Source of the DNA: Agapetus fuscipes
Lineage: Eukaryota; Arthropoda; Insecta; Trichoptera; Glossosomatidae
Direction of reading: 5' to 3'
Assembly (NCBI GenBank): GCA_951799405.1
Contig: OX637341.1
Coordinates: forward strand, 18,405,659 to 18,469,658
Length of the DNA stretch: 64,000 bases
This document shows, one piece after another, positions 10,501 to 20,658 of the stretch. Position 1 is the first letter of the stretch, and the number at the start of each line of letters is the position of its first letter. Under the pieces are notes generated by a model. That model was given only the letters and a program-made list of their open reading frames with translations, did not search any database and had not been told where the DNA came from. A program made the position numbers and the translations under genes.

Positions 10501-13500
10501 CTGATTCGTTTCTGCTACGAACGTTTCGTTAGCTTGAAAGGTCCGTGCTTCAAATGGACCATATTGTAAATTGGGCCGAAAAACGAGTTTAAATTAATAT
10601 ATTGGCTAATTCTGAAAGTACTTTTAGGTACAAACAAAATGTATTTCAATTGTGACCGGTCCGTAGCCCAGTCGCTCCCCCAGTTCTTCTTTAGCGTATA
10701 CGCCAATCTTGTAAAATATGACTTTTTCATGCAGTTGTCTTATGAATCAAATTCTACACAATCTGAGCTAAGAAAAACCGTAAAACTCGATAATGTGAGA
10801 GTTCTTTTAAATATATTTTAAATAAATTTCTTGCTTTTATAAGACACATTGGTCCAGTACGCATGCAAACATTGCTCATGTAAAATTTTCTCAATGGCGT
10901 ATACGGTAAACAAGAACTAAGGCAGCGCAGTGGTAACACTCCCGACTCGTAAATCGAAGGTTGTGGATTTGAATCCCATCGGAACACAAAAAATATACCA
11001 TCTATATTTTCAAATACGCTCTTCGCTGGGTGAAGAATTCATATTCCCTTAGCAATGGTTCACTAAAGGTCCGTCCAGCCTTACAGCAAATGGGTCTTGC
11101 TTTAGAATTGGCGCTTTTTATCGACGACCAAGCTCCTAATCAACACCTTTGTGGCACTACAACAAGTTACATATACCTCTGAAATCTAGGGAGTTACATA
11201 GAGTCTCTGAAATCTAGGGAGAGTAAAAAAATTAAGATCTACGATTCATACAAAATGCATGTCTACAATTAAATTCGCTTTTACATGCTACATTTTAAGG
11301 GAAAAAATCAAAATCAAATAAATACAAGCCGTTCAACTTTGGCCACTTTCCCGGAAACGGAGATTTCAACCGTGCGGAGATAAAAAAAAACCTCTTTAAT
11401 AAAAACACCCTTATCGAAGGCGAAAATTTTTGAAAGCCTTATTATGCCTGCCGTCAGTCAGAGTTTTCTTCATCTCGAATAAAATCTCAGCTCGTTTTTT
11501 ATTCACGTCATGTCTAAGGGCTGAATCAAAGCGCTCTTATTTGCGGGCTGGGGTTCGAATCCCCTGATTGTGGCCCCGCGAGAAAAACAGACTAAAGTTC
11601 ACTGATTGCCGACATTTGAACTTATTTTTCGTGCAAGCCCTTTCAATGAAACTCACCCCTTTTTTTGGTTTTAATATAAGAGAGCATATTTAACCTTTTA
11701 GAACGTGTCTCTTTTTATTGTAATTGTAACAGTAGGTATTGTAACGACTAAGCTTGGGTTCTTATAATCAAACTGCATTTTATTTTTTTTAAGATTTATT
11801 TTACAAAATATACGGTTAAACAGTACCGATTACTTTTTCTGGCTCTGCCTGTATTGACTTCACGTCGCAATGATTCAAGAGTCTCTGGCTCCTATACTTG
11901 CGGCTCAAATAGAAACTGTTCATGTGGACGTTTCTTGCGCATTCCAGACCCTTTCATCCACACACCTCTACACCGTTCAACATTTTTCTAGTTACGCACA
12001 CCAGCAAACTACGTGCCTTGGCACATACACATACAAACTCACAGTAGACTATGCTAGATGCGGACACACACACACACAAGCAAGCCACGCATGCTGCAAT
12101 CACGCTCACGTTCTCATGAGCTCATAATATGTTCGTAGCAGTATCTATATTTTCTTAATACTGAAGATGGTCAAAATCCTCTCTTCTTTTTCAATGAAAT
12201 TGTTTGAGTGAATCTTTAGGTAGATTTTGTCCAGGTGCATGAATAAAGTAGGTAGAGACATTTACATTTCAGAATAACTATTTTCTCCCATTCCTTTGAA
12301 ATGACTAATTTGAACTTGACTGAAGTGTTAACTATGGCTCCAATCGAACTTAAATTTTGAATTTCAAATCTGAATATTAAGCTTAAATGTTTTTTTACCA
12401 TGTATTTTCCACCTATTAGGGCCATGTGCCTGTACGGATTGCACGTCCCTGATTTTGTCTATGGGTCTTTATAAAGTCAGTCAAATCCTATTTCTCTCTA
12501 ACCATTTAGAAGCTTTGCCCATCCAGATTACTTACTCACCATTATAATAATAATAATTGGCCAATTTTTATATGGCGCCGTTTAGTGGCACAAGCCCACG
12601 CAAGGGAGCGGATATGACTCTGACGAAACGTAGAGAAAATCGTTTTTCTCTTTTCACGGTAAGTAACATACGGTGTTTTTTATTTATTTTTCCTTCTAAT
12701 TTAGTTGTTTTTTAATTTGAAAATATTTTTTTCTCGCACATAATTATAGAATGATACATGTCCAAAAAACGTTATAAATGTGATGCATTTTCAAATATTC
12801 AAAATAATGAAAATATTTTTTAATTGTCGCATAAAATACAAATATATTTATAACCTCAACAATCATGTTAACCATACCATAAATTAATAACAAAATGTGT
12901 CATAAGTGCTGTCGGTGTTTTTGATTAACAGTCGGAACTTTTATTAATTAGACATTGCACATGATTAATTAATTAATCCACAAAGCAGTTAACGAATCGA
13001 TAGATACATTTTATTACGCAATAAAATTTGTGTTTCCGATTAAACATTGTGACAAATACTCATTAATTTTATCAAAGAAGTCATTGAGTGCATTTGTTCC
13101 CGCTACGCTAACGCTACTAGGCTGCGCATTTGGTGCAACTTCTTGACGTGTTTTCCCCCATATGTGATAGTTGAATACTTGAATGGTAGAGTTAAAATAT
13201 GCCCTAAAGACCATAAGTATCAAACTGATAGTAAGAGGAAAACATATGTGAAGATGCAACAAATATTTATTAGATTTTTGTAAAAAAAAAAAAACTTATT
13301 TTTTCTGCTAATGCTTTTCAGCCAAACTTACGGTATAAAAAATCGGGTGTATTTACTCTTTTTATCAAAAAATTATAACATGTATGGACATCAAAAACTA
13401 ACAGAGAACAAATTCTAATTTTAAAAACCCTAGCCGCCAACATCACAGATCAGACGCCATTTCTTTCTGTCCTTACACACTTCTTTCATTTCCTCCAGAG

Positions 13501-16500
13501 TCATAACCTTCTTCATACAGGCTCTCCTTTTATTATGACTCTGGATATTCCATTCATTCGCAATTTCGGAAATTTGGTCCATCCATACCTTTCTCGGTCT
13601 TCCTCTACCACGACATTATTTTTTCTTGCAACATATACTTTCTTCCTCAGTCTTTCATCATTCATTCTCTCCATATGCCCAAACCATCTTAACAAACTTC
13701 TTTTAATCTTTACTTTCACACTTTCTCTTGCACCACATTCTTCTCTTCCAAAATCGTTTTTCACCCTATCACTCCGTTTTTTCCCAATCATACTTCTTAG
13801 AAAGTCCATTTCAACAGTTTACTTAAAAATATATTGTTTAGTTTACTTCAAAACTTTACTTAAACTATTAACGCTTGTGGACTGTAACTGTAACTGGAAC
13901 TCTTTCACCATTCCGCTAGGAGTAGCCAGAGCCTCTGCAAAGCTGCCTCCATTTCTTCCTATCCTTACATACCTCCTTAAATTCATTCATATCCATCACC
14001 TTTTTGATGCATTTTCTTCTTTTACGCTCACTTTGTATAATCCATTTTTTCACAATCTACTCAATCTGATCACTTCATATGTTTCTCGGTCGCTTTTTAC
14101 ATACTTTTCCTTTCACACTTCCACTGTATATATACTTTGCCAGTCTTTCATCATTCATTCTATCCACATGCCCAAACCATCTCATCACATTATTTTGTAC
14201 CTTAACTTTCACATCCTCTTTCATCTTAGATTATTTCTTTACTCATTCATTCCTTACCCTTCAATAGAATCTCAATCTAAATCTAAGCTGCAAAGATATG
14301 TATTATTGGAGATTCATATTAAATGCATTCCCACAAGCAGACATGCATAATTTCGCGCTTACACATGCCGCATGTGGACCTACAATATAAAAAAACCCAA
14401 TCTCAAATGAACATAAGCCCTGCAACTCTTGCCGACCTTCCCTGAAGCAGGGGTGACATTGGCAAAGTGAACCATTTTTAACAGTATGGGTGGTCAGTCG
14501 CATACCAACCTATCTGCCAAGGAAGTTTAATATTAAATATTTTTATACTTAGTGCTCTATTCAAATCAATATTTCATTTATTATTATTTTTCACAAATAA
14601 CCGAGGTGAATATTTTTATTTAAAAACTGGCTACTAAATTTTAAGCAGCTTTAAAATAGCAATCCATTTCACAGGAGGCCCTTGAGGTTTGATTCACACA
14701 AAAGCATCACTTTCAAATAAATCAGCCTTGATTATTGTTCTTGTAAAGTATATGAATTTAACCTTTTCATTGAAGCTTTGCGTGTTATTCACTTAGGTAA
14801 ATTCATGGCTCATTCGCTGCCTAAAATGAATTTCCAATGCAGAGCATGATGATCAATGAATCATCTATCCACTTTTGAATTACACTGTCTGGATTTAATC
14901 TCGCTTTCCCTTAGACAAGGCTTCACAATTATTGTATGAGTTTCATCAACAAAACAATCGAGTGATTTATACCCTTGTATTATACTCAATCGGGACTATT
15001 CTTAGACATTTTAGTCGCCCGTTGAGCCCACGATTTGATAAACTAATGATGCATTTGTATGAAGACCTGTCAATCCAAGATAGCCGCAAGTGAACAGCTG
15101 ATTACAGCCTTACAAAAACTACCAAAATTCGGTAGGTAAGAATGACCGTGGTTATGAAACTTCCAGGCGAGGCATCATTATTTTGTAAAGCGTAGGCTCA
15201 ACGAAGGCTCAACTTAAATGTCTAAGAATAGCCCCGTAAGTATAAAACATTACGTTTTATCTAAGCCATGGCGTTTAACAAAAAATGTATACAAAATGAA
15301 ACAGCAAATATAGTGAGCGTTTTAGTTCTCAAACATTTTTGGTGTAGCTCTGTGTTAGAGTCTGAGCGTTAGAATTGATACTTGGGGTAAAGAACATATT
15401 GTTCAGTTTCCATTCAATAGGATATTGTCCTCGAGATTGTGAGCGATATCGTCAAATATTCAATACAACGTGGAAACTTTGGAAGCTTGTGGAATTTCAA
15501 GAAGAGTATTTAAATTTAACCTATGCACTACAAAAAACGAGTTGTCTCGTCAATATAATGTTTTCTATACAAGAGATAAGAGAAACCATTGAAAAATGGT
15601 TTAAGTGACTTGAAAATTGATAAAAAGATGATTTTTTACCAAACAAAGACAAGATAATATAACGGAAAGGAAAATAGTTTTGTCACTTCAAAAACAAGAT
15701 AGATACATCTTCAAAAACTATGTCTATCAATCAAAAAACTAGATAAAACCAAAACAAATGGAGGTTTATTATAATGAATGGGTGAGTAAGACGCTTTTAA
15801 AAAATAATAAATATAATTTCTCTAGGTTTATTTGAAATACGATCCTTTGATATATTTACAATTATAATAATTACACAGTTAAAAAAAAAATAGACGAACC
15901 GTTAAAAGAGAATTTACATTTTTCTCAACGATTCGTCAGGGGCGTAGCTAACGTCTCCAAGAGACACCACAGGAAGAACTTGAGTTCATCCTCAGTCGTC
16001 GTGCAGAGAGGGTGTCTCGTGAAAACGTTTGCTAACGGAACATCCAGAAAAATGTAAGTTATCTTATAACGGTCCGTCTATTATCCGAGATTTTTTTTTA
16101 CCTGTGTAGTTTTTTAATTGTTAATAATTTGTCCAAGTAAGATTGAGCAAATTTTGTCAACGGACTCAGCACAAATTTACAAACATATAGTTTTTGTTGG
16201 GGGACGACGTAAAAACTATTTTAATGTTTTAAATAGATTTGTGGAAAGGAATGCAATACACCAACCTATTTTGCCTGGCCAGTTGTCTTCATGCAAAAGC
16301 AGAAGCTTGTGTGCATGCAACGGCATCTGTTGAACCAGCGTCGAAGTTATCGTCGCGGGATTCGAACCAGCGTTATCCGGTTCCAAATAACCTGTCTTGA
16401 TCCCCGCGGCCATAACACCGACTAAATGAAAAAATGAAACTAAAGTTCTTAGTTACCAAAAACAACTTCACTAGGGCTGGAAGTCTCATCACCACGGTAA

Positions 16501-19433
16501 TTCTTACCTACCGAATATCGGTAATATTTGTAGGAAATCTAATCAGCTGTTGACTTGCGGCCATCTTGGATTGACAGGAAACGTAGCACAGGCAGCGGAA
16601 ACTGCGTTTGATCAAGGAGGTCAAGACACAAAGCTCCGAAAAGCAAAGGAACTGGAGAATATTTTTCAATGGCGTCAAGGAATGGATTAAACTGTAATCT
16701 GACAGATATAGAAACAATTTAATTATGATTATTACCAATAAACTATGTAAAACTTAGACTTAACTTTAATCCATTCAAATGCCTTGATTTTAGAAGTTTC
16801 ATCTACAAAATTTCAGTACCTAAACGTCTGAGATATGTCATTAGTTCATAAATTATAATTAAAAGGAAAGTTGTGGCTAGGTGTTAGAAATGTGTTGTGA
16901 ATGATTTTGCAGAGTTTTATTTGTTTTAATAATCTAACCGAGCTATGTAGGACTAAAAATTGCGTAAATTCCTCTCAATTGCGTAAATTGAAAAAAAAGT
17001 GTGTAAAAACTTAATCACTAAATAGATGTGCTTTCATAGGTCCCATACATTTTTCTATTTACATGATCTCGTAGAGCTAAGGTAGAATTGTAAGCGCATA
17101 TAAAGAGGCTTAATATTAATAGTTGCGTCGATAGCTCAGTTGGTAGAGTACTTGCATTCCATGCTTAGAGCTCGGGTTCAAATCCATCCGAGTGTGACAT
17201 AAATTATTTCCCATTCCGGTGTCAATTTCCAACTCAAAATAAAAAACCGTAAAGGTTTACTCAGCCTTCACATGAAATAAGTGTCAGTCCCCTCAGGGGC
17301 TGTAAAACTCTTACTCTAGCCTGAATGGGTTGGCGTAAGGCCGGCCCTTTGACCTGTAAAAATAAATAGGTTCCACTAGCCACATGCGAAACTCTTCGGG
17401 GATAACGCGGCAAGGAGTTACACTTTATGAATAGCTTAGTCACTTTATTCGAGTATCATAGACTGAAAACTCTGAATCTAGAAAAACGAATCTAACAAAG
17501 CCGCACATATAGTACGACTTTTTTCTGCGTTTTTGAGGGGAGTAGGACCTATTTATTGTCACGGGTGATGGGGCCAGTATTACGCTTAAAACATCACTTC
17601 AAGTGGCGAAGCAGGCACGAAAAATACTGTTACAAACTTAGAGTACCTACGTGCGCCTGTGCATGCGTACATAGTGTGTAAAACAATCTAGCTCTAGTGC
17701 GATGGTGGTAGTGTTACGAACTATGAAATCAAAGTACTATACGTACCTACCCATGGAAGTAGTGTATAGAACGGCGTTCTGGTGTGAGCGAGAAATCGAA
17801 GATCTGGAATATGCGAGAAAGATCTCTTTTGTACCTATATATAGGGTCTGCAATGCTGCGGAGTGAAATTTTAGTCGCTCCAAGCATTTTTCCATGAAGA
17901 TCAAAAAGCAGGGATTATCAATTGTTGTAAATTGTGAACCAAACCGTGTAAAATAAATTCTGTTGTAATAAATAATTGTATAATTTGTATTGTTTGTGAA
18001 TTAAAACTCTAAAACTTCATATTGATTTTGTATTATTTTAAATTAATTTTAGAAACAAATTCCAATAAAGACACTGTTTCTTTTTACAAGATATTTATTT
18101 TCTTCAATTAATATTACTAACGTTTTTGATCATGTTGATCATCTTCCAAAGATGATTAAAATTAAAATATGTATAAAAAATAATTAATTTCAGTTTAATT
18201 AAAAGTGCACCCCAGTAAATCATAACAGTACACAAAATGGAGTAGGTACCTTATTAACACCACGGGCAAGAAGAGGTTTGAGATGATCAAGGAGGCGTAG
18301 ATAGAAGCTAAAGACGCGGTTCCCAAGCCAGCTTCTGCGTTTATAGAACTCTGCAAGTTGGCCGCTCCCTGAAAAAAAATAAAAAAAATAATCATGTTAC
18401 AAAAAACATTCTTTTTCTTCTCGAGTTGATTTATTTCCTCGAGCGCTTCCGGTTTTATTACACCATTATCAAGACAACAACTAACACACATACAAAAGCG
18501 TAGTTTTTTTTTTTTTTTTTTTTGTTTTATTAATTTAAAATTTATCCTCAACACGTCAATAGATAACTCCTACAACAGTGTTATACTATTATTGATTAAT
18601 CAATTCTATGGTAATTGTAAAATTTAAATTAAATTTAATTTAATTCAATTTCAATTTGATTTATTATTTTTCAGTTATTTCACGCTCTGAAATTTTTGTT
18701 TTGCTTAACATGGTATGAGGTGACTCCCCATGCTGTACAAAATTTGTTTTCTTTTACCAATGCCCTCTCATTTCAAGGAAAGGCGGCTAGAGTTTCAAAA
18801 TTTATGTTCATGCGAGGTTTGGTTTACTTTGTATGTAAACATCAAACATGTGTAAGCGTTAACTGTATGTGCCTGCTTGTGGGTATGCATTTTAAATATT
18901 TGCGTATCACTGCAACTTAGATTGTAGATTGAATAAAATAAGGTGAATAAACGAACACAAATTTAATTTTTGTAGTTACTTTGAAAGCTTACAATAAATA
19001 AAGTTTCAAAAATTCAACAGGAATATTTTGATGATATATTTCACATTATATTGGTTAAATTTTACCGCAAGACTTTTTGAAAGCACTAAACTCTATTGTA
19101 CATTTGAACAAATAACAGAAGGCTTTCTTTTGAAAACTGCCTCACCTGAAATGCGGTAAAGTGCACCATAAAAGCAAGACTGAAGATAACCACATTCTTC
19201 AATATCCTCCACTTTTCCACAGAGGCCAACGAGACCGGCTCAGAAGGTTCACCCGACACCAAAGAAAGATCTTTCTTTGTCTCGGAACTGGGCGAGCTAG
19301 AAACACTTGTCAAATTAAAAGTCAAATTATCATTATCACTTGTCAAATTCACATTTGAAGAAAAGTCATTACTATCTGTATTACAATAATTTGAACTTTC
19401 AGTTTCACAATTATTATTATTTGATCCATCCAT
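7436..19433 (-). CDS. UNC93-like: UNC93-like transmembrane protein, 5' part of gene (4 exons)
   Basis: Joining 19433-19146, 18368-18250, 9097-8935 and 7559-7436 on the minus strand gives 231 codons in a single frame, with intron phases 0, 2, 0 and 1 (the last junction open). Residues 1-73 are a Ser/Asn/Thr-rich, presumably cytosolic tail. About five hydrophobic segments follow (roughly 77-95, 113-135, 143-160, 167-185 and 206-231). The run AAQFYPRFYTMIPAG, the CAKCTYL stretch and VVRFFGIFFMIFQFAQVWGN match insect UNC93-like proteins as I know them. The family is MFS-fold. C. elegans UNC-93 modulates a two-pore K+ channel, and vertebrate UNC93B1 escorts nucleic-acid-sensing TLRs; the role of this paralogue is not shown here. 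UNC93 proteins usually have around 11-12 membrane segments, so over half of the protein is missing. No downstream exon was found at 1-7435. Introns 2 and 4 are loaded with SINEs and MITEs. Confidence 0.88.
7560..8059 (-). other. Intron 3 of the UNC93-like gene, left part
   Basis: I see no other gene or clear repeat here. The ORF at 7662-7850 has no motif. Confidence 0.4.
8060..8202 (-). mobile_element. LTR-like fragment (5' end of a repeat also at 17.63 kb)
   Basis: From 8202 leftwards the minus strand reads TGTTGCAAACTTGGAGTACC..., then GATGGTGGTAG and TTACGAACTA. It is clearly homologous to the + strand from 17628 for about 130 bp, then diverges. It begins TG as LTRs do. Confidence 0.5.
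8217..8313 (-). pseudogene. Truncated duplicate of UNC93-like exon 3
   Basis: About 92% identical to the 3' part of exon 3 plus its donor site (8931-9028), lying 0.7 kb downstream in the same orientation. It keeps an open frame (FYPRCYTMIPAGICMGKGGG...) and a better donor, GTAAGT. The first half of the exon is missing. The upstream AG is preceded by poly-A rather than a pyrimidine tract. About half of the differences change residues (F to C, V to M, I to K, W to C), so it looks like a decaying relic rather than an alternative exon. Confidence 0.8.
8513..8807 (-). mobile_element. SINE-B, full-length, long-tail (a) type
   Basis: As the reverse complement it has the CCGGTCCGTAGTTCAAGTGG head, GGTTGTGGGTTCGAATCCC B box, GCTCGCAGAGGGCTCTTGAG and AAAAACAGCGCTCACCAAAT end. 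Confidence 0.88.
8935..9097 (-). CDS. UNC93-like: UNC93-like exon 3
   Basis: Acceptor TTGTTTAG, donor GTG|GTAAGG, 163 nt. The first base completes an Arg codon from exon 2, then WIGCKWTAALSFIFYMPYIA, AQFYPRFYTMIPAG and ICVGIGGGPLWCAKCTYLSV follow. It spans the third and fourth predicted membrane segments. Confidence 0.9.
9303..9595 (+). mobile_element. SINE-B, full-length, (a) type
   Basis: ACCGGTCCGTAGTCTAGTAG head, CTACGCTGGGTGAAAAATTC body, ACCAGATAAATCAACC end followed by an AT-rich tail. Confidence 0.85.
9686..9930 (+). mobile_element. R3 repeat, full-length
   Basis: Starts TTCCTTGACTTATAGGTTGG and ends CTCTGCAACTTAGATTAAAG. It belongs to the subtype with GGATTTTATTTGT and CACATTCAGCATTTG. 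Confidence 0.85.
10653..11175 (+). mobile_element. SINE-B split by MITE-1
   Basis: The head GACCGGTCCGTAGCCCAGT (10653-10672) resumes as CAGTGGTAACACTCCCGAC at 10928 after the MITE. The 3' end is of the (b) type and internally rearranged, with a duplicated CTCTGAAATCTAGGGAG near 11180. Confidence 0.85.
10673..10927 (+). mobile_element. MITE-1 copy in SINE-B, TSD CAGT
   Basis: 255 bp, CGCTCCCCCAGTTCTTC ... AAGAACTAAGGCAGCG. CAGT at 10669-10672 is duplicated at 10928-10931, interrupting the SINE-B head between CAGT and GGTAAC. Confidence 0.9.
11520..11585 (+). repeat. tRNA-like B-box fragment
   Basis: GGGGTTCGAATCCCCTGATTG sits after a GGGCTGAATCAAAGCGCTC stretch, reminiscent of a class II tRNA (Leu/Ser). 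No acceptor-stem pairing is evident, so this is probably a SINE-D-like relic, not a tRNA gene. Confidence 0.35.
12590..12695 (+). repeat. Half of a long-TIR element (related to 29.16-29.51 kb)
   Basis: GGATATGACTCTGACGAAACG, TAGAGAAAATCG, TTCTCTTTTCACGGTAAGTA matches the right arm of the element at 29.4-29.5 kb. The left arm is absent. Confidence 0.55.
13014..13262 (-). CDS. Unrecognised 82-codon ORF (uncertain)
   Basis: This minus-strand frame is GC-richer than its flanks. It has a hydrophobic N-terminus (MLHLHICFPLTISLILMVF), then GKTRQEVAPNAQPSSVSVAG and ALNDFFDKINEYLSQ. The stop is followed at once by an AATAAA-like TAATAAAA. A TTTAG acceptor-like site lies inside the hydrophobic stretch, so it could also be a terminal exon. 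It lies in intron 2 of the UNC93-like gene, on the same strand. I do not recognise it, and chance is possible. Confidence 0.2.
   Translation of the reverse strand: MLHLHICFPLTISLILMVFRAYFNSTIQVFNYHIWGKTRQEVAPNAQPSSVSVAGTNALNDFFDKINEYLSQCLIGNTNFIA
13440..13815 (-). mobile_element. LINE-W fragment
   Basis: The minus strand encodes FLRSMIGKKRSDRVKND, RRSLLRWFGHMERMNDERL-like residues and then KKVYVARKNNVVVEEDRER, RLRMNGISRVIIKG. The C-terminal KDRKKW region continues in another frame. It is a truncated, frameshifted copy. Confidence 0.75.
13870..14266 (-). mobile_element. LINE-W second subtype fragment
   Basis: As the reverse complement it carries the RWFGHVDRMNDERLAKY-like region (14130-14190) and a 3' end with CAGAGGCTCTGGCTACTCCT and GAACTCC/AGTTACAGTTACAG. 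The same 3' end occurs at 55.9 kb. Shadow ORF 13535-14350 runs antisense and is not a gene. Confidence 0.7.
14268..14524 (-). mobile_element. R3 repeat, full-length
   Basis: Reverse complement of the R3 consensus, from AATCTAAATCTAAGCTGC to CCTATCTGCCAAGGAA. Subtype with ATGTGGACCTACAATAT. Confidence 0.8.
14991..15236. mobile_element. MITE-2 with TIRs of about 55 bp or longer
   Basis: CGGGACTATTCTTAGACATT at the left matches the reverse complement of the right end (CGGGGCTATTCTTAGACATT). Both continue into CGTTGAGCCYACG. The interior has ACCGAATTTTGGTAG and CTTGCGGCTATCTTGG (as reverse complement), shared with copies at 16.47 and 28.5-29.0 kb. Confidence 0.7.
15873..16112. mobile_element. 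TIR element, non-coding
   Basis: TTACACAGTTAAAAAAA ... ATAGACGAACCGTTAAAAG at the left mirrors CTACACAGGTAAAAAAAATC ... ATAGACGGACCGTTATAAG read from the right. The GC-rich middle (15930-16030) is unassigned. Confidence 0.55.
16225..16426 (-). mobile_element. SINE-D, tRNA-like (class II) head
   Basis: As the reverse complement: GTCGGTGTTATGGCCGCGG head, GGTTCGAATCCCGCG B box, GGTTCAACAGATGCCGTTGC, AGACAACTGGCCAGGCAAAA, then CTTTCCACAAATCTATTTAA. Other copies are at 37.5 kb (+) and 40.8 kb (-). Confidence 0.75.
16470..16585. mobile_element. Partial MITE-2
   Basis: Holds CTTACCTACCGAATATCGG, GACTTGCGGCCATCTTGG and ATTGACAGG in the same order as MITE-2. The terminal repeats are missing. Confidence 0.55.
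17125..17441 (+). mobile_element. SINE-A, full-length
   Basis: GCGTCGATAGCTCAGTTGG head, CTCGGGTTCAAATCCATCC B box, TGGGTTGGCGTAAGG, ending ATGAATAGCTTAGTCAC. Confidence 0.88.
17490..17605 (-). mobile_element. SINE-A 3' fragment
   Basis: Reverse complement of the SINE-A 3' half (ACATATAGTACGACTT, GACCTATTTATTGTCACGGG, TTCAAGTGG). Confidence 0.65.
17628..17990 (+). mobile_element. Solo-LTR-like sequence
   Basis: It begins TGTTACAAACTTAGAGTACC. A TATATATAGGG TATA-like box lies near 17840, followed by GTGTAAAATAAA polyadenylation signals near 17955. The start is shared with the minus-strand fragment at 8202-8060. The right border and target duplication are not clear, and no internal retrotransposon coding region is present. 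Confidence 0.45.
18070..18175. repeat. Repeat with degenerate hammerhead-like core
   Basis: On the minus strand GGAAGAT, GATCA-aca-TGATC, AAAAACGTTAGTAA. The AACGTTAGTAA tail is the same as in the foldback at 1012-1025. Confidence 0.35.
18250..18368 (-). CDS. UNC93-like: UNC93-like exon 2
   Basis: Acceptor TTTTTTTTCAG, donor AAG|GTACCT, 119 nt. It encodes GAANLQSSINAEAGLGTASL and ASIYASLIISNLFLPVVLI. It ends with AG, completed by A of exon 3 to give Arg. It contains the second membrane segment and the family-typical NLQSSIN stretch. Confidence 0.9.
18369..19145 (-). other. Intron 1 of the UNC93-like gene
   Basis: Contains a poly-T tract (about 18505-18525) and a diverged R3 copy. Nothing else recognised. 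Confidence 0.8.
18700..18935 (+). mobile_element. R3 repeat, diverged
   Basis: AACATGGTATGAGGTGACTCC, GTTCATGCGAGGTTTGGTTT and CACTGCAACTTAGATTGTAG follow R3 order with many substitutions; an old copy. Confidence 0.65.
19146..19433 (-). CDS. UNC93-like: UNC93-like exon 1 with start codon
   Basis: ATG at 19433 in context TTGAAAATGG; 96 codons to donor CAG|GTGAGG. The N-terminus is low-complexity (NNNN run, SSSPSSETKK), then KWRILKNVVIFSLAFMVHFT begins the first membrane segment. A TTG codon two triplets upstream is not needed as start. The 5'UTR would lie at 19434 and above; I cannot place the cap site. Confidence 0.88.
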
Positions 19434-19439
19434 TTTCAA

Positions 19440-20035
19440 TGAATTTAAACAAAAACTTTAAAACAAATTTTAAAATTAATAATAAGACGATTAGTATACA
19501 CTTTAATGCATTTGATTTATGCTTTATTTTCTTTAAAAATTAACATTAATTTTTTGGTTACACGTGTATTTCCGCGCGGTTTTTTATTTAAACTGAAACA
19601 AATATTTTAAAATGTATTATTTAGTATTGTATTGTTATTTTATCTCAAACAAATAGATACATTATTAGATTGTATTTTTTTATAACTTTAATCTTACGTT
19701 ATTGTTGCGGCATGCAAATTTAGATTATAAATGTCTTTATTTTTTTATTATCAGGGAAATAGTGCCATCTATTTTTATGTGAAATATTTTATTAAACGAT
19801 AATGTGAACTGATAATAATTATAAAAGATAGAAATAATAAATGTTGTTGTTTTACTACAGATAAGAATTTCAGATAAAATAATATTGGGGGCCATAAAAT
19901 TAATCTCATGTTTGAATGTATTATAGATTTATTTATCGATCATCTATCTGTATTTTTGTTTACTATTATCCTATAATAATTATTTTTTTATCGATTTTGT
20001 TGATTTTATTTAATTGTATCAGCACACCTTCATCT
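19440..20035. other. Presumed promoter/5' flank of the UNC93-like gene, no motif assigned
   Basis: Very AT-rich. The only GC-rich spot is CCGCGCGG at about 19573-19580, which may mark the promoter region. No convincing TATA/Inr pair seen. Confidence 0.3.
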
Positions 20036-20039
20036 ACGT

Positions 20040-20455
20040 ATTATAAGTCATGTTTTCAAGTATTCATATTGAATGCACGCCCACCATAAAAAAAACGATA
20101 AAACATACCAAATGCGGACTAACAAAATTAAACCCAAATCTCAAATCAACATGAAATTTTGTAAACTTTGCCGCCTTTATCTGAAAGATTTTGACATTAG
20201 AAAAAGTATATTAATTTTTAAAGAATCTAATTTAGCCTGCAAAATAATTTAAAAAAAAACTTTGAAAACCACTCGATTTTTTTATGAAGGTAACAGTCAC
20301 TGTTACAATAAAGCTATGTATAATCTAAGTTGTAAATACTCGTATACGAGTATATATGAGCATTTAAGATTTATATTAAATGCATGCAAACAAACAGACA
20401 CGGTTGCGCTTGCACATACAGCATGTGCTCTTACAAAATAAACACCCAAAATGGT
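20040..20455 (-). mobile_element. Two degenerate R3 copies
   Basis: 20040-20215 and 20325-20455 each follow the R3 antisense order (TTAAATGCATGC, GCTTGCACATACAGCATG, AAACCCAAATCTCAAATC) with gaps. Confidence 0.5.
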
Positions 20456-20590
20456 TTTCTAAAATACCAAAAAAATCAAAACGAAAAGATACAATAAAAA
20501 TTTTTGGCTGTACAAAATAAAATGGTTCTCCAAAATTATACTACGAAAATATAAATTCATACACATTTTACATGGACTTTTCATTTTATC

Positions 20591-20658
20591 CAGACTTTTT
20601 ATTACATACGGACTTTTTATTACATACAGACTTTTTATTACATACGGACTTTTTCATT
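20591..20658 (+). repeat. 18-bp tandem repeat, about 3.7 copies
   Basis: The unit is CRGACTTTTTATTACATA with alternating A/G at position 2. Confidence 0.85.

Larger units (their letters stand above)
9098..18249 (-). other. Intron 2 of the UNC93-like gene (about 9.2 kb)
   Basis: It is filled with the SINE, R3, MITE, LTR-like and LINE fragments listed separately. Stretches with nothing I can assign are 9936-10652, 11180-11510, 11700-12540, 14525-14990, 15240-15870 and 16600-17120. Confidence 0.75.

Noticed and set aside
11870..12127. 85-codon ORF with many His/Thr/Cys
   Set aside because: It reads through a (CA)n microsatellite and has no homologous motif; likely chance.
13535..14350. 271-codon ORF, longest on the + strand
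   Set aside because: It lies antisense to two LINE-W fragments and an R3 copy; the Phe/Ser/Leu-rich product is a shadow.
18195..18554. 119-codon minus ORF taken as one exon
   Set aside because: It reads through the intron 1 acceptor and the exon 2 donor; only 18250-18368 is coding.
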